NCBI GenBank assembly: GCA_029939635.1
Contig: JAOZSN010000142.1
Coordinates: 1 to 7,278, forward strand
Direction: 5' to 3'
Length of the DNA: 7,278 bases
Source of the DNA: Deltaproteobacteria bacterium
Lineage (GTDB): Bacteria; Desulfobacterota; Desulfobulbia; Desulfobulbales; SURF-16
Shown piece by piece: positions 1 through 7,063 of the stretch. Within the stretch, counting starts at the first letter, position 1, and each line of letters opens with the position of its first letter. The position numbers and the translations under genes are program-made. The notes under the pieces were generated by a model. It was given only the letters and a program-made list of their open reading frames with translations. It was not told the DNA's origin and did not search any database.

Positions 1-58
1 ATTTTTTATTAGGGAGACGGCCAATCCTATGCAAAAACACTGCAAATAAAGAATAAAC

Positions 59-94
59 AAAAAAGGGGTTACAGCCTTAAAGCTGTAACCCCTT
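59..94 (-). terminator. Intrinsic terminator after tRNA-Pro
   Basis: A perfect 11-bp stem (65-75 pairing with 82-92, arm ggggttacagc) closes a 6-nt loop and can extend by two A-T pairs. Read on the minus strand it is followed by a run of six T (59-64). It starts 9 nt beyond the encoded CCA of the tRNA. This is a textbook rho-independent terminator for the tRNA transcript. No clear terminator lies between the permease stop and the tRNA, so it may also end read-through transcripts from the efflux operon. Confidence 0.9.
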
Positions 95-102
95 GATATA
101 AA

Positions 103-179
103 TGGTCGGGATGAGAGGATTTGAACCTCCGACCCCCTGCTCCCGAAGCAAGTGCGCTACCAGTCTGCGCTACATCCCG
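103..179 (-). tRNA. tRNA-Pro, anticodon CGG
   Basis: A full 77-nt cloverleaf can be folded on the minus strand. The acceptor CGGGATG pairs with CATCCCG, followed by discriminator A and an encoded CCA (103-105). The D stem is GCGC/GCGC, and the anticodon stem CTTGC/GCAGG holds the loop TTCGGGA. The variable loop has 5 nt, and the T stem GGAGG/CCTCT (one G-U pair) holds TTCAAAT. The anticodon CGG is at 143-145 and reads the proline codon CCG. The gene lies 77 bp beyond the permease stop and has its own promoter and terminator. tRNA 3' ends are common integration targets, but no integrase or repeated tRNA end is visible here. Confidence 0.97.
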
Positions 180-209
180 ACACGATTATTTTTTTTCATA
201 TTTTTGATT

Positions 210-238
210 TTTATAGCGCTATTGAGACTAAAGGTCAA
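210..238 (-). promoter_or_regulatory. Predicted sigma70 promoter of tRNA-Pro
   Basis: On the minus strand TTGACC (233-238, five of six matches to the -35 consensus) is separated by exactly 17 bp from TATAAA (210-215, five of six matches to the -10 consensus). Initiation would fall near 203, leaving a leader of about 24 nt before the mature tRNA 5' end at 179. A 10-bp perfect palindrome, atagcgctat (213-222), overlaps the -10 element. It may be chance or a regulator contact. Confidence 0.7.
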
Positions 239-256
239 GGCTTGCCCTTGTCCGCC

Positions 257-3200
257 TTACCATTTACCACCAAGCTGTACATCTCCAGCCCCAAAAAGAT
301 GTTTTATATCCTCCAGAATCAGATACAGGGCTGGTAGATAGAGTAAGGCAATTAAGGTGGAAAAGAGAATGCCAAAGGCTAACGAGATGGCCATGGGGAT
401 AAGGAATTGGGCCTGAGTACTGGTCTCCAGGATAATGGGTCCGAGTCCAAAAAAGGTGGTCAGTGAGGTCAGTAGGATAGGTCGGAAACGACGTTGGCCT
501 GCTATGATAACTGCATCATACAGGGTCTGCCCGGCGCGACGATGGCCATTGATAAAATCAATGAGTAGTAAGGAATCATTAACCACCACCCCAGCCAGAG
601 CAACCACGCCAAACATGGACATGATGGCCATATTATAACCTAGAATGAGATGGCCCATAATTGCCCCGACAACACCAAAGGGAATAGCTACCATAATGAG
701 CAGGGGCTGGCTATAGCTACGCAGGGGAATGGCCAGCAGACAATAGATGGCCAGCAGGGCGAAGCCTAAGCCCCGCATCATACTACCTAATGATTCCTTA
801 CGTTCCTTACTCTCACCTTCCATATCAATGGTCAGGCCAGGATAATCATCTTGCACCTGCTGGAGTATACCAGATTTAAGTTGGGTCAAAATCTCCTCGG
901 CATTGGCAATCTTAGAATCCACAGAACCAGTAAGATTTGTCACTCGTCGGCGATCAGTGCGGTTAATTTGGTTAAAACCCAGGGACTCTTCCACTGAAGC
1001 GGCTTGGTAAAGGGGAATGGCCTGACCGGATGGTGTTTGAATCTGCATTGTTTCTAAATTCCACATGGACTCCCTACCCTGCTCAGGGTAGCGCACCATA
1101 ACGCGCACCTCATTGCGCCCTCGTTGCAGACGTAAGGCCTCCGCACCATAAAAAGCAGCACGTAGTTGCCGACCCAACTCCTCCTCAGTCAAACCTAAGG
1201 TTCGACCAGCTGGCTTTAAGCGGATCTTTAACTCCTTTTTACCACGGGACAGGGAGTTGGTGATGTCCCCTACCCCAGGATATTCCTCAAGAGCAGCAAT
1301 AATTTGCACTGCTGCCTGATCTAGAATTTCATAATCATCATGACTGAGACGAATATCAATATTAGCACCCAAGTGTACCATATTGTTAGAAAAGGTAAGA
1401 GAATCAACACCAGGAATATCCCCCACCAACGTACGCCAATGGCGACTAATATCAGAAGAGCCGACCAGGCGTTCTTCCCCTGGAACCAGATTAAGGGAGA
1501 GGTAGGCCAGAGAACCGCCATTACTGATAATGGTATAGAGATGACGTTGGATTGAGGTGTTCCCTGGCTGTTGTTCATCAAAAAAAGCTATTGTTTCAGC
1601 TGCCTTTTCCTCTATAAACCGTTGAATCTCTATGGTTTTCTCTGCAGGCGTGCCAACGGGCATCTCCACCATAACTTTGATGGTATCGCTCTCAATCTTG
1701 GGCATGAAACGAAATTTCACAATACCACCACCCATGATGCCAACCGTAAGCATGATAACCCCGATACCAACGCTCAGGGTAATATAGCGATAGCGCAGAC
1801 AGAGAATAAGAAACTGCTGATAGGGCTTCTGGACGATATATTCCAGCCCACGGCCAAAAACTTCAGTGTGCTTGTTAATAAAACGCACCAGCCCGTTGCC
1901 CTTTGGCTTTTTGGGGACAAAGGAGAGGTGGGCTGGCAAAATAAAGAGACATTCAATAAGGGATGCCACCAGAATAATGATCACCACCTTGGGAATAGTA
2001 CCTATAAACTTGCCCATGGTACCACTGACCATGAGCAGCGGTATAAAAGCCGCCACTGAGGTAAGAATAGCAAAGGTAACAGGGGTGGCAACTTCCAAGG
2101 CACCATTAATGGCAGCCTTGCCAAAAGGCAGCCCCTTACTGCGCTGGCTATAGATATTTTCGCCCACCACAATGGCATCATCAACCACAATGCCCAAGGC
2201 CATGATAAAGGCAAAGAGCGATATCATATTAATAGAGGCATCCATACCTGGCATGACCAGAAAGGTACCTAAAAATGAGATGGGGATACCAAGCATAACC
2301 CACAGGGCCAGGCGGATTTCCAAAAAGAGGCTGAGGATGATGAGCACCAGAATAAGCCCAAAAAAACCATTTTTCAGCAGCAGATTCATGCGGCTGTCAA
2401 GCATCTCAGAACGATCCTTCCACACTGCTAACTGCACAGATGGCGGCAGGCTTTTCTCCTTATCGGCGATATAGCCATACACCGTCTTAGAGATGGCGCG
2501 TGGTGTTTGATTTCCAATGCGGTAGACCTCTATCATCACCGCAGGTTTAGCATTAAAAATGGCGGATTCATCGGTATCCTCAAAGCCATCCTTAATGTCG
2601 CTTATATCAGCCAGGGTCAGCTCTGTGCCATCACTGTTTTGAACAATGGTAATGGTACCATACTCATCACCTGTGTAACGCCGTTCCATGGTGCGAATAA
2701 GAATCTCACCGCTCTCCGTCTTAATGGTACCACCTGGCAAATCCTGGGAGGCCTGGCGTACCCTTCTTGCCACCTGCTCCAAGGTAAGATTATAGCGGCG
2801 CAAATCATGTTCGCTTATCTCTATCGATATCTCGTAAGGTCGAACCCCTGCCAACTCAGTCTGAGTAATATTTGGAAAGAGTAAAAGTTCATCACGGATG
2901 GTATCAGCAATCTCACGCAGACTTCGTTCAGGAACATCTCCGTAGATAGCTAAGGTAAGCACCTCACGTTTACGCATTAATTTGCGAATGAGTGGCTTTT
3001 CCGCCTCAAGGGGAAAGGTGTTGATTCGATCAATCTCATTCTTGATGTCCTGCAGGATTTGATCAGGATTTTCATCACTCAAAATTTCAGCAGTAACCAC
3101 CGCTGATCCTTCCCTGGCCAGAGATTTGATCTCTTTAATACCGTCAAGACCGGTGAGATTTTCCTCAATCTTCTGGATAATACCCTCTTCAACCTCTTCA

Positions 3201-3370
3201 GGGCCAGCGCCAGGATAGGCAACCGTTACCTGAATTTTATCAAGGGTGATATCAGGGAAGACCTCCTGGTTGATATGCATACCCACCAAGAGACCACCAA
3301 CAATAAAAAATAACATGAGCAGATTGGCGGCAACATGATTGTTGCTCATCCAGCTGATGGCTCCTTTCAT
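257..3370 (-). CDS. RND efflux permease, AcrB/HAE1-like superfamily member
   Basis: This is the proton-driven inner-membrane pump of a tripartite drug-type exporter, 1037 residues, the usual length for RND permeases. TM1 is near residues 13-32. A first periplasmic porter domain follows (about 33-333), then TM2-TM6 (about 334-484), TM7 (about 528-546), a second porter domain (about 548-865) and TM8-TM12 (about 866-1018). This is the family's duplicated layout. TM4 carries the proton-relay pair Asp397-Asp398 in GIVVDDAIVVGEN. TM10 reads GVVVNDSLLLIDF, with Asn931 where AcrB has its essential lysine. The start is ATG at 3370, with an AGAGG Shine-Dalgarno 8 nt upstream and a 4-nt ATGA overlap with the fusion-protein stop, implying translational coupling. 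The motifs fit the HAE1/AcrB-like group better than CzcA-type metal pumps, but the substrate is not determinable. The reading frame is intact and ends in TAA. Confidence 0.95.
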   Translation of the reverse strand: MKGAISWMSNNHVAANLLMLFFIVGGLLVGMHINQEVFPDITLDKIQVTVAYPGAGPEEVEEGIIQKIEENLTGLDGIKEIKSLAREGSAVVTAEILSDENPDQILQDIKNEIDRINTFPLEAEKPLIRKLMRKREVLTLAIYGDVPERSLREIADTIRDELLLFPNITQTELAGVRPYEISIEISEHDLRRYNLTLEQVARRVRQASQDLPGGTIKTESGEILIRTMERRYTGDEYGTITIVQNSDGTELTLADISDIKDGFEDTDESAIFNAKPAVMIEVYRIGNQTPRAISKTVYGYIADKEKSLPPSVQLAVWKDRSEMLDSRMNLLLKNGFFGLILVLIILSLFLEIRLALWVMLGIPISFLGTFLVMPGMDASINMISLFAFIMALGIVVDDAIVVGENIYSQRSKGLPFGKAAINGALEVATPVTFAILTSVAAFIPLLMVSGTMGKFIGTIPKVVIIILVASLIECLFILPAHLSFVPKKPKGNGLVRFINKHTEVFGRGLEYIVQKPYQQFLILCLRYRYITLSVGIGVIMLTVGIMGGGIVKFRFMPKIESDTIKVMVEMPVGTPAEKTIEIQRFIEEKAAETIAFFDEQQPGNTSIQRHLYTIISNGGSLAYLSLNLVPGEERLVGSSDISRHWRTLVGDIPGVDSLTFSNNMVHLGANIDIRLSHDDYEILDQAAVQIIAALEEYPGVGDITNSLSRGKKELKIRLKPAGRTLGLTEEELGRQLRAAFYGAEALRLQRGRNEVRVMVRYPEQGRESMWNLETMQIQTPSGQAIPLYQAASVEESLGFNQINRTDRRRVTNLTGSVDSKIANAEEILTQLKSGILQQVQDDYPGLTIDMEGESKERKESLGSMMRGLGFALLAIYCLLAIPLRSYSQPLLIMVAIPFGVVGAIMGHLILGYNMAIMSMFGVVALAGVVVNDSLLLIDFINGHRRAGQTLYDAVIIAGQRRFRPILLTSLTTFFGLGPIILETSTQAQFLIPMAISLAFGILFSTLIALLYLPALYLILEDIKHLFGAGDVQLGGKW

Positions 3371-4563
3371 GGTATCTGCCTCTTTGATGCAGGTTTAGTT
3401 CCATTAGTCCTAACCTTGAGGCCATTGGCAGCACCGCTCAAAGAACTGACCACCAGGCGATCTCCATCATTAAGCCCACTGCGGATAAAGAGTTGATCCT
3501 TGTCTTTGCGAACAATATCCACCTCCTGCATGACAATGGTGTTGTCTTGGTCAACCAACCAGACAACATCACCATCGCGCAGGGCATGGCGAGGAATGGC
3601 AACGATGGACTTAACTGTTTTGCCAGCTATGTTCACCTGCACAAAACTGCCAATGGCAAGCTGCGGCTTATTGGGCTGGACATTTTTAAGTTGATAGGGG
3701 TCTTCTACCCGGACAATAATCTGTGCCATACGGCTGGCCTGATTTATCTCGCCAAGAAGACGGCTCACTCTACCCTGCCAATGCTGAGGTGTTGAGGCAA
3801 TAGTAAGAGAGATGGTCGCGCTAGAACCACCAACACCATTACTGTCTGGGAGTTGGATCCAAGGCAAATCAGCCAGGGGTAAGGAGACCATAATCTCAGC
3901 CTCATCTGTGCCCACAACACGGGCAAGACTCACTCCGGCTCGTACATATTGACCAATATCAATATTTTCAGACCTAACGAAACAGGGAAATGGTGCCCGA
4001 ACTAAAGTTCTTTCAAGGTTAACCTCGGCCTGGCGTACAGCAGCAGAGGCCGCAGCAATCTTAGCCTTGGCATTACGTAATTGCGGTTCATAGACCACCA
4101 AGGGCAGTGGTTGCTCATTTTTGTTATGGGACTGCATCTGCCACTCCCTGCGAGCAATAACCGATTGGCCTTCAATCAGGGCATAATCAAGCTCAGCCTT
4201 TGCCAATTCAGCCTTGGTTTGCTCTAGTTTAAGGGTATGATCCGTATCATCAATGGTAAAAAACAACTCATCCTGTTTAAAAAAACCACCCAAAACAAAA
4301 TTGGTTGCCAGCTTCGTCACCATGCCGCTCACCTGTGGGGTGATATCAATGGCCTGACGGCCTTGTACCGTGCCATTGGCAATAACGGAAACTGGGTGAT
4401 CCTGGATCTGGACAAGGACAGTTTTAACCACAGGACCAAGATCCTTTTTGGCTGTGCGATGGGGTGCAGGTCTATTCTTAATAAGAAAAATTGCTATGCC
4501 AGCACAAAGGGCAATGATGATGATGGCAACAAAGAAGGTTAGAAGTTTACGAGGTGTTTTCAT
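3367..4563 (-). CDS. RND periplasmic adaptor (HlyD-type membrane-fusion protein)
   Basis: This is the adaptor that links the RND permease to the outer-membrane channel, 398 residues from the chosen start. Residues 1-7 are basic, followed by a hydrophobic anchor at about 8-28 with no lipobox, so it is probably held by an uncleaved N-terminal helix. A half lipoyl motif (about 72-106, TPQVSGMV) is followed by a helical hairpin (about 112-186, rich in Lys, Ala, Glu and Gln) and the second half lipoyl motif (about 184-205). Beta-barrel and membrane-proximal segments complete the family order. The frame is open 32 codons further upstream, to an ATG at 4659, but that extension overlaps the outer-membrane factor by about 65 bp and would bury the signal anchor. 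The ATG at 4563 has a modest AGAG 6 nt upstream and is preferred. The gap from the outer-membrane factor stop is 31 nt. The stop overlaps the permease start as ATGA. Family identity is firm; the start is likely but not proven. Confidence 0.92.
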   Translation of the reverse strand: MKTPRKLLTFFVAIIIIALCAGIAIFLIKNRPAPHRTAKKDLGPVVKTVLVQIQDHPVSVIANGTVQGRQAIDITPQVSGMVTKLATNFVLGGFFKQDELFFTIDDTDHTLKLEQTKAELAKAELDYALIEGQSVIARREWQMQSHNKNEQPLPLVVYEPQLRNAKAKIAAASAAVRQAEVNLERTLVRAPFPCFVRSENIDIGQYVRAGVSLARVVGTDEAEIMVSLPLADLPWIQLPDSNGVGGSSATISLTIASTPQHWQGRVSRLLGEINQASRMAQIIVRVEDPYQLKNVQPNKPQLAIGSFVQVNIAGKTVKSIVAIPRHALRDGDVVWLVDQDNTIVMQEVDIVRKDKDQLFIRSGLNDGDRLVVSSLSGAANGLKVRTNGTKPASKRQIP

Positions 4564-4594
4564 ACTGATCTCTGGTCTGAGTTCGTGATGGGTA

Positions 4595-5989
4595 CTATTC
4601 AACAGGCAATGTTTTATTAAAATCATCAACCATCCAGCTGCCCCCCAAGGCACGCGCAAGCTGGATGCGGCTGGAAATACGCTGCCGTTGAGCTTTAATC
4701 AAGGCTATCTTGGCATTGGCATGGCTCGATTGGGCTGTGAGTACAGGGATAAAGTCTGTTAATCCCTGCTGATAACGCTCAAGGGCTAAACGCCAAGAAG
4801 CCTCGGTGACATACTCACGTTCGGTCAATATTGTCAGGGAGGCATCTATGCCTTTTTCATTGGCTAGGGCGTCCTCAACTTCAGCAAAGGCGGTGAGAAC
4901 AGTTTTATGATATGAGGCAGCCAATTCCCGAAAAATGGCCTGACGCCGTTTCACCTCACTCTTGCGTCGACCACCATCAATGATCGGCTGGCTGATATTC
5001 ACCAAAAGGTTCCAGAAGATATTTGGAGAATCAAGAATATCGCTTAATTCACTATCCTGACCACCGTAATTCGCTGTCAGTTTAAAAGAAGGAAAACGTT
5101 CAGCAATGGCAGCACCAACCTCTTGGTCAGCTGCCTGCAATTTCAAAAAGGCAGCTCCCACATCAGGACGATTCATGAGCAGTTCTGAGGGGAGTCCGGT
5201 GGAAAAAGAATGATTAAGTTCAGGAATAACCGCCAAAGAGGCAAAATCAGTCTGACCTGGCATGGTCCCAAGCAAAAGGGCCATACGATGTATGCTATTG
5301 CTCAACTGGGCGTGGAGTAAGGGATACTCAGCCTTAGCGGCTAACAGATTCTGCTTGGCCTGATAAAGATCAAGGGCAGAAACTAGACCACGTTGATAAC
5401 GTAGGGTGACAAGATCAACGGTGTCTTGAAAAGAGGCAATAATATCTTCATTTAAGGTGATCAGGTCACGAAGCTCAACCACCTGATAATAGCCCTCTGC
5501 CAACTGGGCAGAAAGGCTGAGATAGAGGCTATGCAGATCCCCTACTGCTGCTGCAGAGGTTAAACTGGCAGCCTGGCGACGTGATTGCAATTTATGCCAG
5601 AGATCAAGCTCATAGGAAGCACCAATGGAGAGACTATAAATATCGTTTGTCTGGGCGCCAACCACTGTTCCTGTTCGAGTTTGACCAGCGCTGCCAGCTG
5701 CAAAAAACTCTGGCCACAGGGAGGTATGTTGACTCTTCTCCAGAGCCTCTACCTGTTCAAGGCGAGCTAAAGCCATTTCCAAATCAAGGTTTTCAGTGAA
5801 ACAACGCTCCATGAGACTATTAAGGGCAAGATCATTAAAGCTGAGCCACCAGCGGCCAGAAGCCTGACGTTCTACGTCAGCGACTTGGGTATTATATGAC
5901 TCTGGCGTATGGCCAAATTTCTCGGCTGTTGGCTGATGGACAGAGCAACCAGCTAGAAGCAAGATACAGAAGAGTTTCAATACTTTCAT
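4595..5989 (-). CDS. NodT-family outer-membrane factor lipoprotein (TolC/OprM-like)
   Basis: This is the trimeric outer-membrane duct of the efflux system, 464 residues, normal for OprM/NodT proteins. The N-terminus is a lipoprotein signal: basic start, hydrophobic stretch and lipobox LAGC with Cys15. Ser at +2 is consistent with outer-membrane sorting. Two internally similar halves follow the family pattern of helices and strands. Recognisable family signatures are GRWWLSFND (about 45-53), YELDLW (126-131), RYQRGLVSALDL (197-208), GLPSELLMNRPDV (265-277), SQPIIDGGRR (333-342), RYQQGLTDFIPVL (405-417) and ARALGGSW (445-452). The start ATG overlaps the tetR stop by 4 nt (ATGA) and has no strong Shine-Dalgarno, so translation is probably coupled to tetR. 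It lies directly before the adaptor and permease, making it their dedicated partner. The frame is intact and ends in TAG. Confidence 0.95.
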   Translation of the reverse strand: MKVLKLFCILLLAGCSVHQPTAEKFGHTPESYNTQVADVERQASGRWWLSFNDLALNSLMERCFTENLDLEMALARLEQVEALEKSQHTSLWPEFFAAGSAGQTRTGTVVGAQTNDIYSLSIGASYELDLWHKLQSRRQAASLTSAAAVGDLHSLYLSLSAQLAEGYYQVVELRDLITLNEDIIASFQDTVDLVTLRYQRGLVSALDLYQAKQNLLAAKAEYPLLHAQLSNSIHRMALLLGTMPGQTDFASLAVIPELNHSFSTGLPSELLMNRPDVGAAFLKLQAADQEVGAAIAERFPSFKLTANYGGQDSELSDILDSPNIFWNLLVNISQPIIDGGRRKSEVKRRQAIFRELAASYHKTVLTAFAEVEDALANEKGIDASLTILTEREYVTEASWRLALERYQQGLTDFIPVLTAQSSHANAKIALIKAQRQRISSRIQLARALGGSWMVDDFNKTLPVE

Positions 5990-6606
5990 TGTTTGGCCAT
6001 ACCGTGAAGGATAAAACTGATCAATATTTCCACCTCATCATGATGAACCTGACCACTACAGAGCTGGGCAAAGGTCTCCTGGTGGGCACGCAAGGGATTA
6101 CTCATGGCCCCAAGGATATAGGAGAGATTTCTCGCCATGATATCATGTTTTACATCAGGGCGAGATAAACAAAGCAAATCAAAGAAGCGGTGAACCACAG
6201 GTTCTACCCGACTAAAAAAAATATGGCGCAATGTCTCATGGGGGTCATGGAGGGCCTGACTGACAAGCACCTTAAAGTGTGAAGTTGTGTGACGCTCTGC
6301 CGTAAAGGCCAAAGTGGGGACAAGAAAAGCACGCAATACTTTTTCGCAATCAGGAGAGATATGAGTCTGCTCTGCCTGCCTGGCAATGGCATCTAAGCGT
6401 TCCAAGCGATCACTATTCAAGGGGATCAGGTGATGATCAAAGATCGCCTCAAGAAGGGCATCCTTACCACCAAAATGGTAATTTACTGAGGCAAGATTAA
6501 CATCTGCGGCAGCAGTGATGGCCCGCAAGGTAGTATTCTTATACCCGTTTTTGGCAAAAAGCTCTTCGGCTATAAGGCGAATTTTTTCTTTAGTGTCAGC
6601 GGTCAT
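5986..6606 (-). CDS. TetR/AcrR-family repressor of the efflux operon
   Basis: A 206-residue one-component regulator. The N-terminal helix-turn-helix domain (about 5-52) shows the TetR pattern: KIRLIAEELFAKNGYKNTTLRAI, interrupted here only as positions 8-30, then the recognition-helix region with VNYHFGGKDAL at 41-51. The remaining 150 or so residues are the helical ligand-binding and dimerisation domain. The SVNYHFGGK...IPLN...RLERLD run resembles regulators of the PsrA-like group, but this is from memory and the ligand is unknown. The ATG at 6606 is the only plausible start: an in-frame TGA lies two codons upstream. It has no evident Shine-Dalgarno. It is the first gene of the operon and overlaps the outer-membrane factor start by ATGA. 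The inverted repeat over the predicted promoter at 6767-6797 suggests autorepression and control of the whole pump operon. Confidence 0.93.
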   Translation of the reverse strand: MTADTKEKIRLIAEELFAKNGYKNTTLRAITAAADVNLASVNYHFGGKDALLEAIFDHHLIPLNSDRLERLDAIARQAEQTHISPDCEKVLRAFLVPTLAFTAERHTTSHFKVLVSQALHDPHETLRHIFFSRVEPVVHRFFDLLCLSRPDVKHDIMARNLSYILGAMSNPLRAHQETFAQLCSGQVHHDEVEILISFILHGMAKQ

Positions 6607-6771
6607 AATTCAATTAAGTGGCTTTTAAGCTAAATGACGCAAGACCGAAGTTTGCGCTTATCTTCCGTATTCGCGGGAGTGGCAGAGAAGTCATCCCTGC
6701 AAGGATAAGGATCCAGAATCTTTAACGGTGTGTGATGGTGACCTAAAAACCACAACAACACGGTAGTTCAA
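6607..6771 (-). promoter_or_regulatory. Structured 5' leader of the tetR-efflux operon
   Basis: If transcription starts about 7 nt after the predicted -10, the tetR message has a leader of roughly 165 nt. On the minus strand it can form a hairpin at 6637-6657 (GCGCAA/TTGCGT and AC/GT closing a TTCG loop, with one bulged C), which gives the very stable cUUCGg tetraloop. A second hairpin is possible at 6662-6679 (CTCCCG/CGGAAG with one mismatch, 6-nt loop). A 26-codon ORF (6614-6694, starting MTSLPLPRIRK) ends 7 nt before the tetR ATG, but its own Shine-Dalgarno is badly spaced. Neither hairpin is followed by a T-tract, so these are not intrinsic terminators. Function is unknown. Confidence 0.4.
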
Positions 6772-6797
6772 ACAAACATTTAAAACACTTGTTTGAA
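6767..6797. promoter_or_regulatory. Candidate TetR operator (31-bp inverted repeat)
   Basis: Perfect 9-bp arms TTCAAACAA (6767-6775) and TTGTTTGAA (6789-6797) are centred on 6782. Three further symmetric pairs flank the centre (6779-6781 with 6783-6785), so 12 of 15 pairs match. It covers the spacer and -10 region of the predicted operon promoter, the usual position for a TetR-family repressor site, and lies 160 bp upstream of the tetR start. The CAAAC/GTTTG half-sites are spaced more widely than in the PsrA consensus I recall. Regulation by the adjacent TetR is inferred. Confidence 0.7.
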
Positions 6798-6805
6798 AAA
6801 GTCAA
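6778..6805 (-). promoter_or_regulatory. Predicted sigma70 promoter of the tetR-OMF-MFP-RND operon
   Basis: On the minus strand TTGACT (6800-6805, five of six matches to the -35 consensus) is followed after 16 bp by TTAAAT (6778-6783, four of six matches to -10). Initiation would be near 6771. The element is the best promoter candidate between the upstream outer-membrane factor and tetR, and it is almost entirely covered by the inverted repeat at 6767-6797. Confidence 0.55.
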
Positions 6806-6825
6806 TAAAACATTGTAATTTGGGG

Positions 6826-6849
6826 GGAAGCCTATTTGAATAGGCCTCT
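6826..6849. repeat. Hairpin between the two operons, possible weak terminator
   Basis: GCCTAT (6830-6835) and ATAGGC (6840-6845) enclose the loop TTGA. The stem can be lengthened by three pairs beyond one A/C mismatch. On the minus strand it is followed by TTCCCCCC rather than a T-tract, so it is not a standard intrinsic terminator. Its place, 20 bp upstream of the operon's -35 element, would suit separation of the upstream operon from this one. Confidence 0.35.
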
Positions 6850-6983
6850 AATGGAAATTCAGCTGGAGATAACAGCAGCAAGGTTAAAAAACACGGATGA
6901 ACACAGATATTTGTCCTTGCTGGACGGGAGATTCCATAACTGCCTCCCCGAAGAGATTTGTCGGAGTCCCTTACTAAACAATT
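6850..6983. other. Intergenic stretch with a repeat-like motif, no gene seen
   Basis: No convincing coding sequence is present. The notable element is at 6886-6908, where acacggat and acacagat recur as an imperfect direct repeat with a 10-bp period behind an A-run. It resembles a motif I recall as dispersed between genes in many environmental bacteria. Plus-strand ORFs that cross this stretch lack ribosome binding sites and recognisable content. Confidence 0.35.
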
Positions 6984-7046
6984 CTACTTCCAAGCACAGG
7001 TGGTCAATTTTCGGTTGTCATTTCTAATGGTTTTTTGGTTTGCCAT
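6984..7046 (-). CDS. Possible 20-residue peptide or gene remnant after the partial OMF
   Basis: An ATG at 7046 is preceded by a strong Shine-Dalgarno, AAGGAGG (7051-7057), with a short 4-nt gap. It opens a 20-codon frame beginning MANQKTIRND and ending in TAG. It starts 17 nt after the upstream outer-membrane factor stop, as expected for the next gene of that operon. I do not recognise the sequence. It could be a real small peptide, the start of a gene broken by a frameshift or deletion, or a chance ORF behind a purine-rich stretch. A competing 19-codon frame starts one base after the factor's stop codon (TGAATG) and reads through the Shine-Dalgarno. Confidence 0.3.
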   Translation of the reverse strand: MANQKTIRNDNRKLTTCAWK

Positions 7047-7063
7047 AATTCCTCCTTTTTCAT

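Noticed and set aside
1..58. Left-edge sequence as a gene or promoter
   Set aside because: It is A/T-rich with no supported coding frame or well-spaced promoter pair. I see nothing that can be supported.
103..179. tRNA-Pro as an integration site for a mobile element
   Set aside because: No integrase, no duplicated tRNA 3' end and no change of base composition is visible in the window.
236..250. CAAGG/CCTTG hairpin as the operon terminator
   Set aside because: It has only five base pairs, no following T-tract, and overlaps the tRNA promoter.
1571..2059. 162-codon plus-strand ORF opposite the RND permease
   Set aside because: It lies wholly antisense to a well-supported gene, has His/Asn-rich low-information content, no ribosome binding site and no recognisable domain. 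It is an antisense shadow.
2507..2884. 125-codon plus-strand ORF opposite the permease's first porter domain
   Set aside because: It is a shadow frame of the permease with no initiation signal and no family resemblance.
4564..4659. N-terminal extension of the fusion protein to an ATG at 4659
   Set aside because: It would overlap the outer-membrane factor and put 32 unrelated residues before a normal basic-plus-hydrophobic anchor. The ATG at 4563 has a better context.
6836..7027. 63-codon plus-strand ORF in the intergenic region
   Set aside because: It begins with TTG inside a hairpin, shows no properly placed Shine-Dalgarno or domain, and runs through the repeat-like motif. There is not enough to call it a gene.
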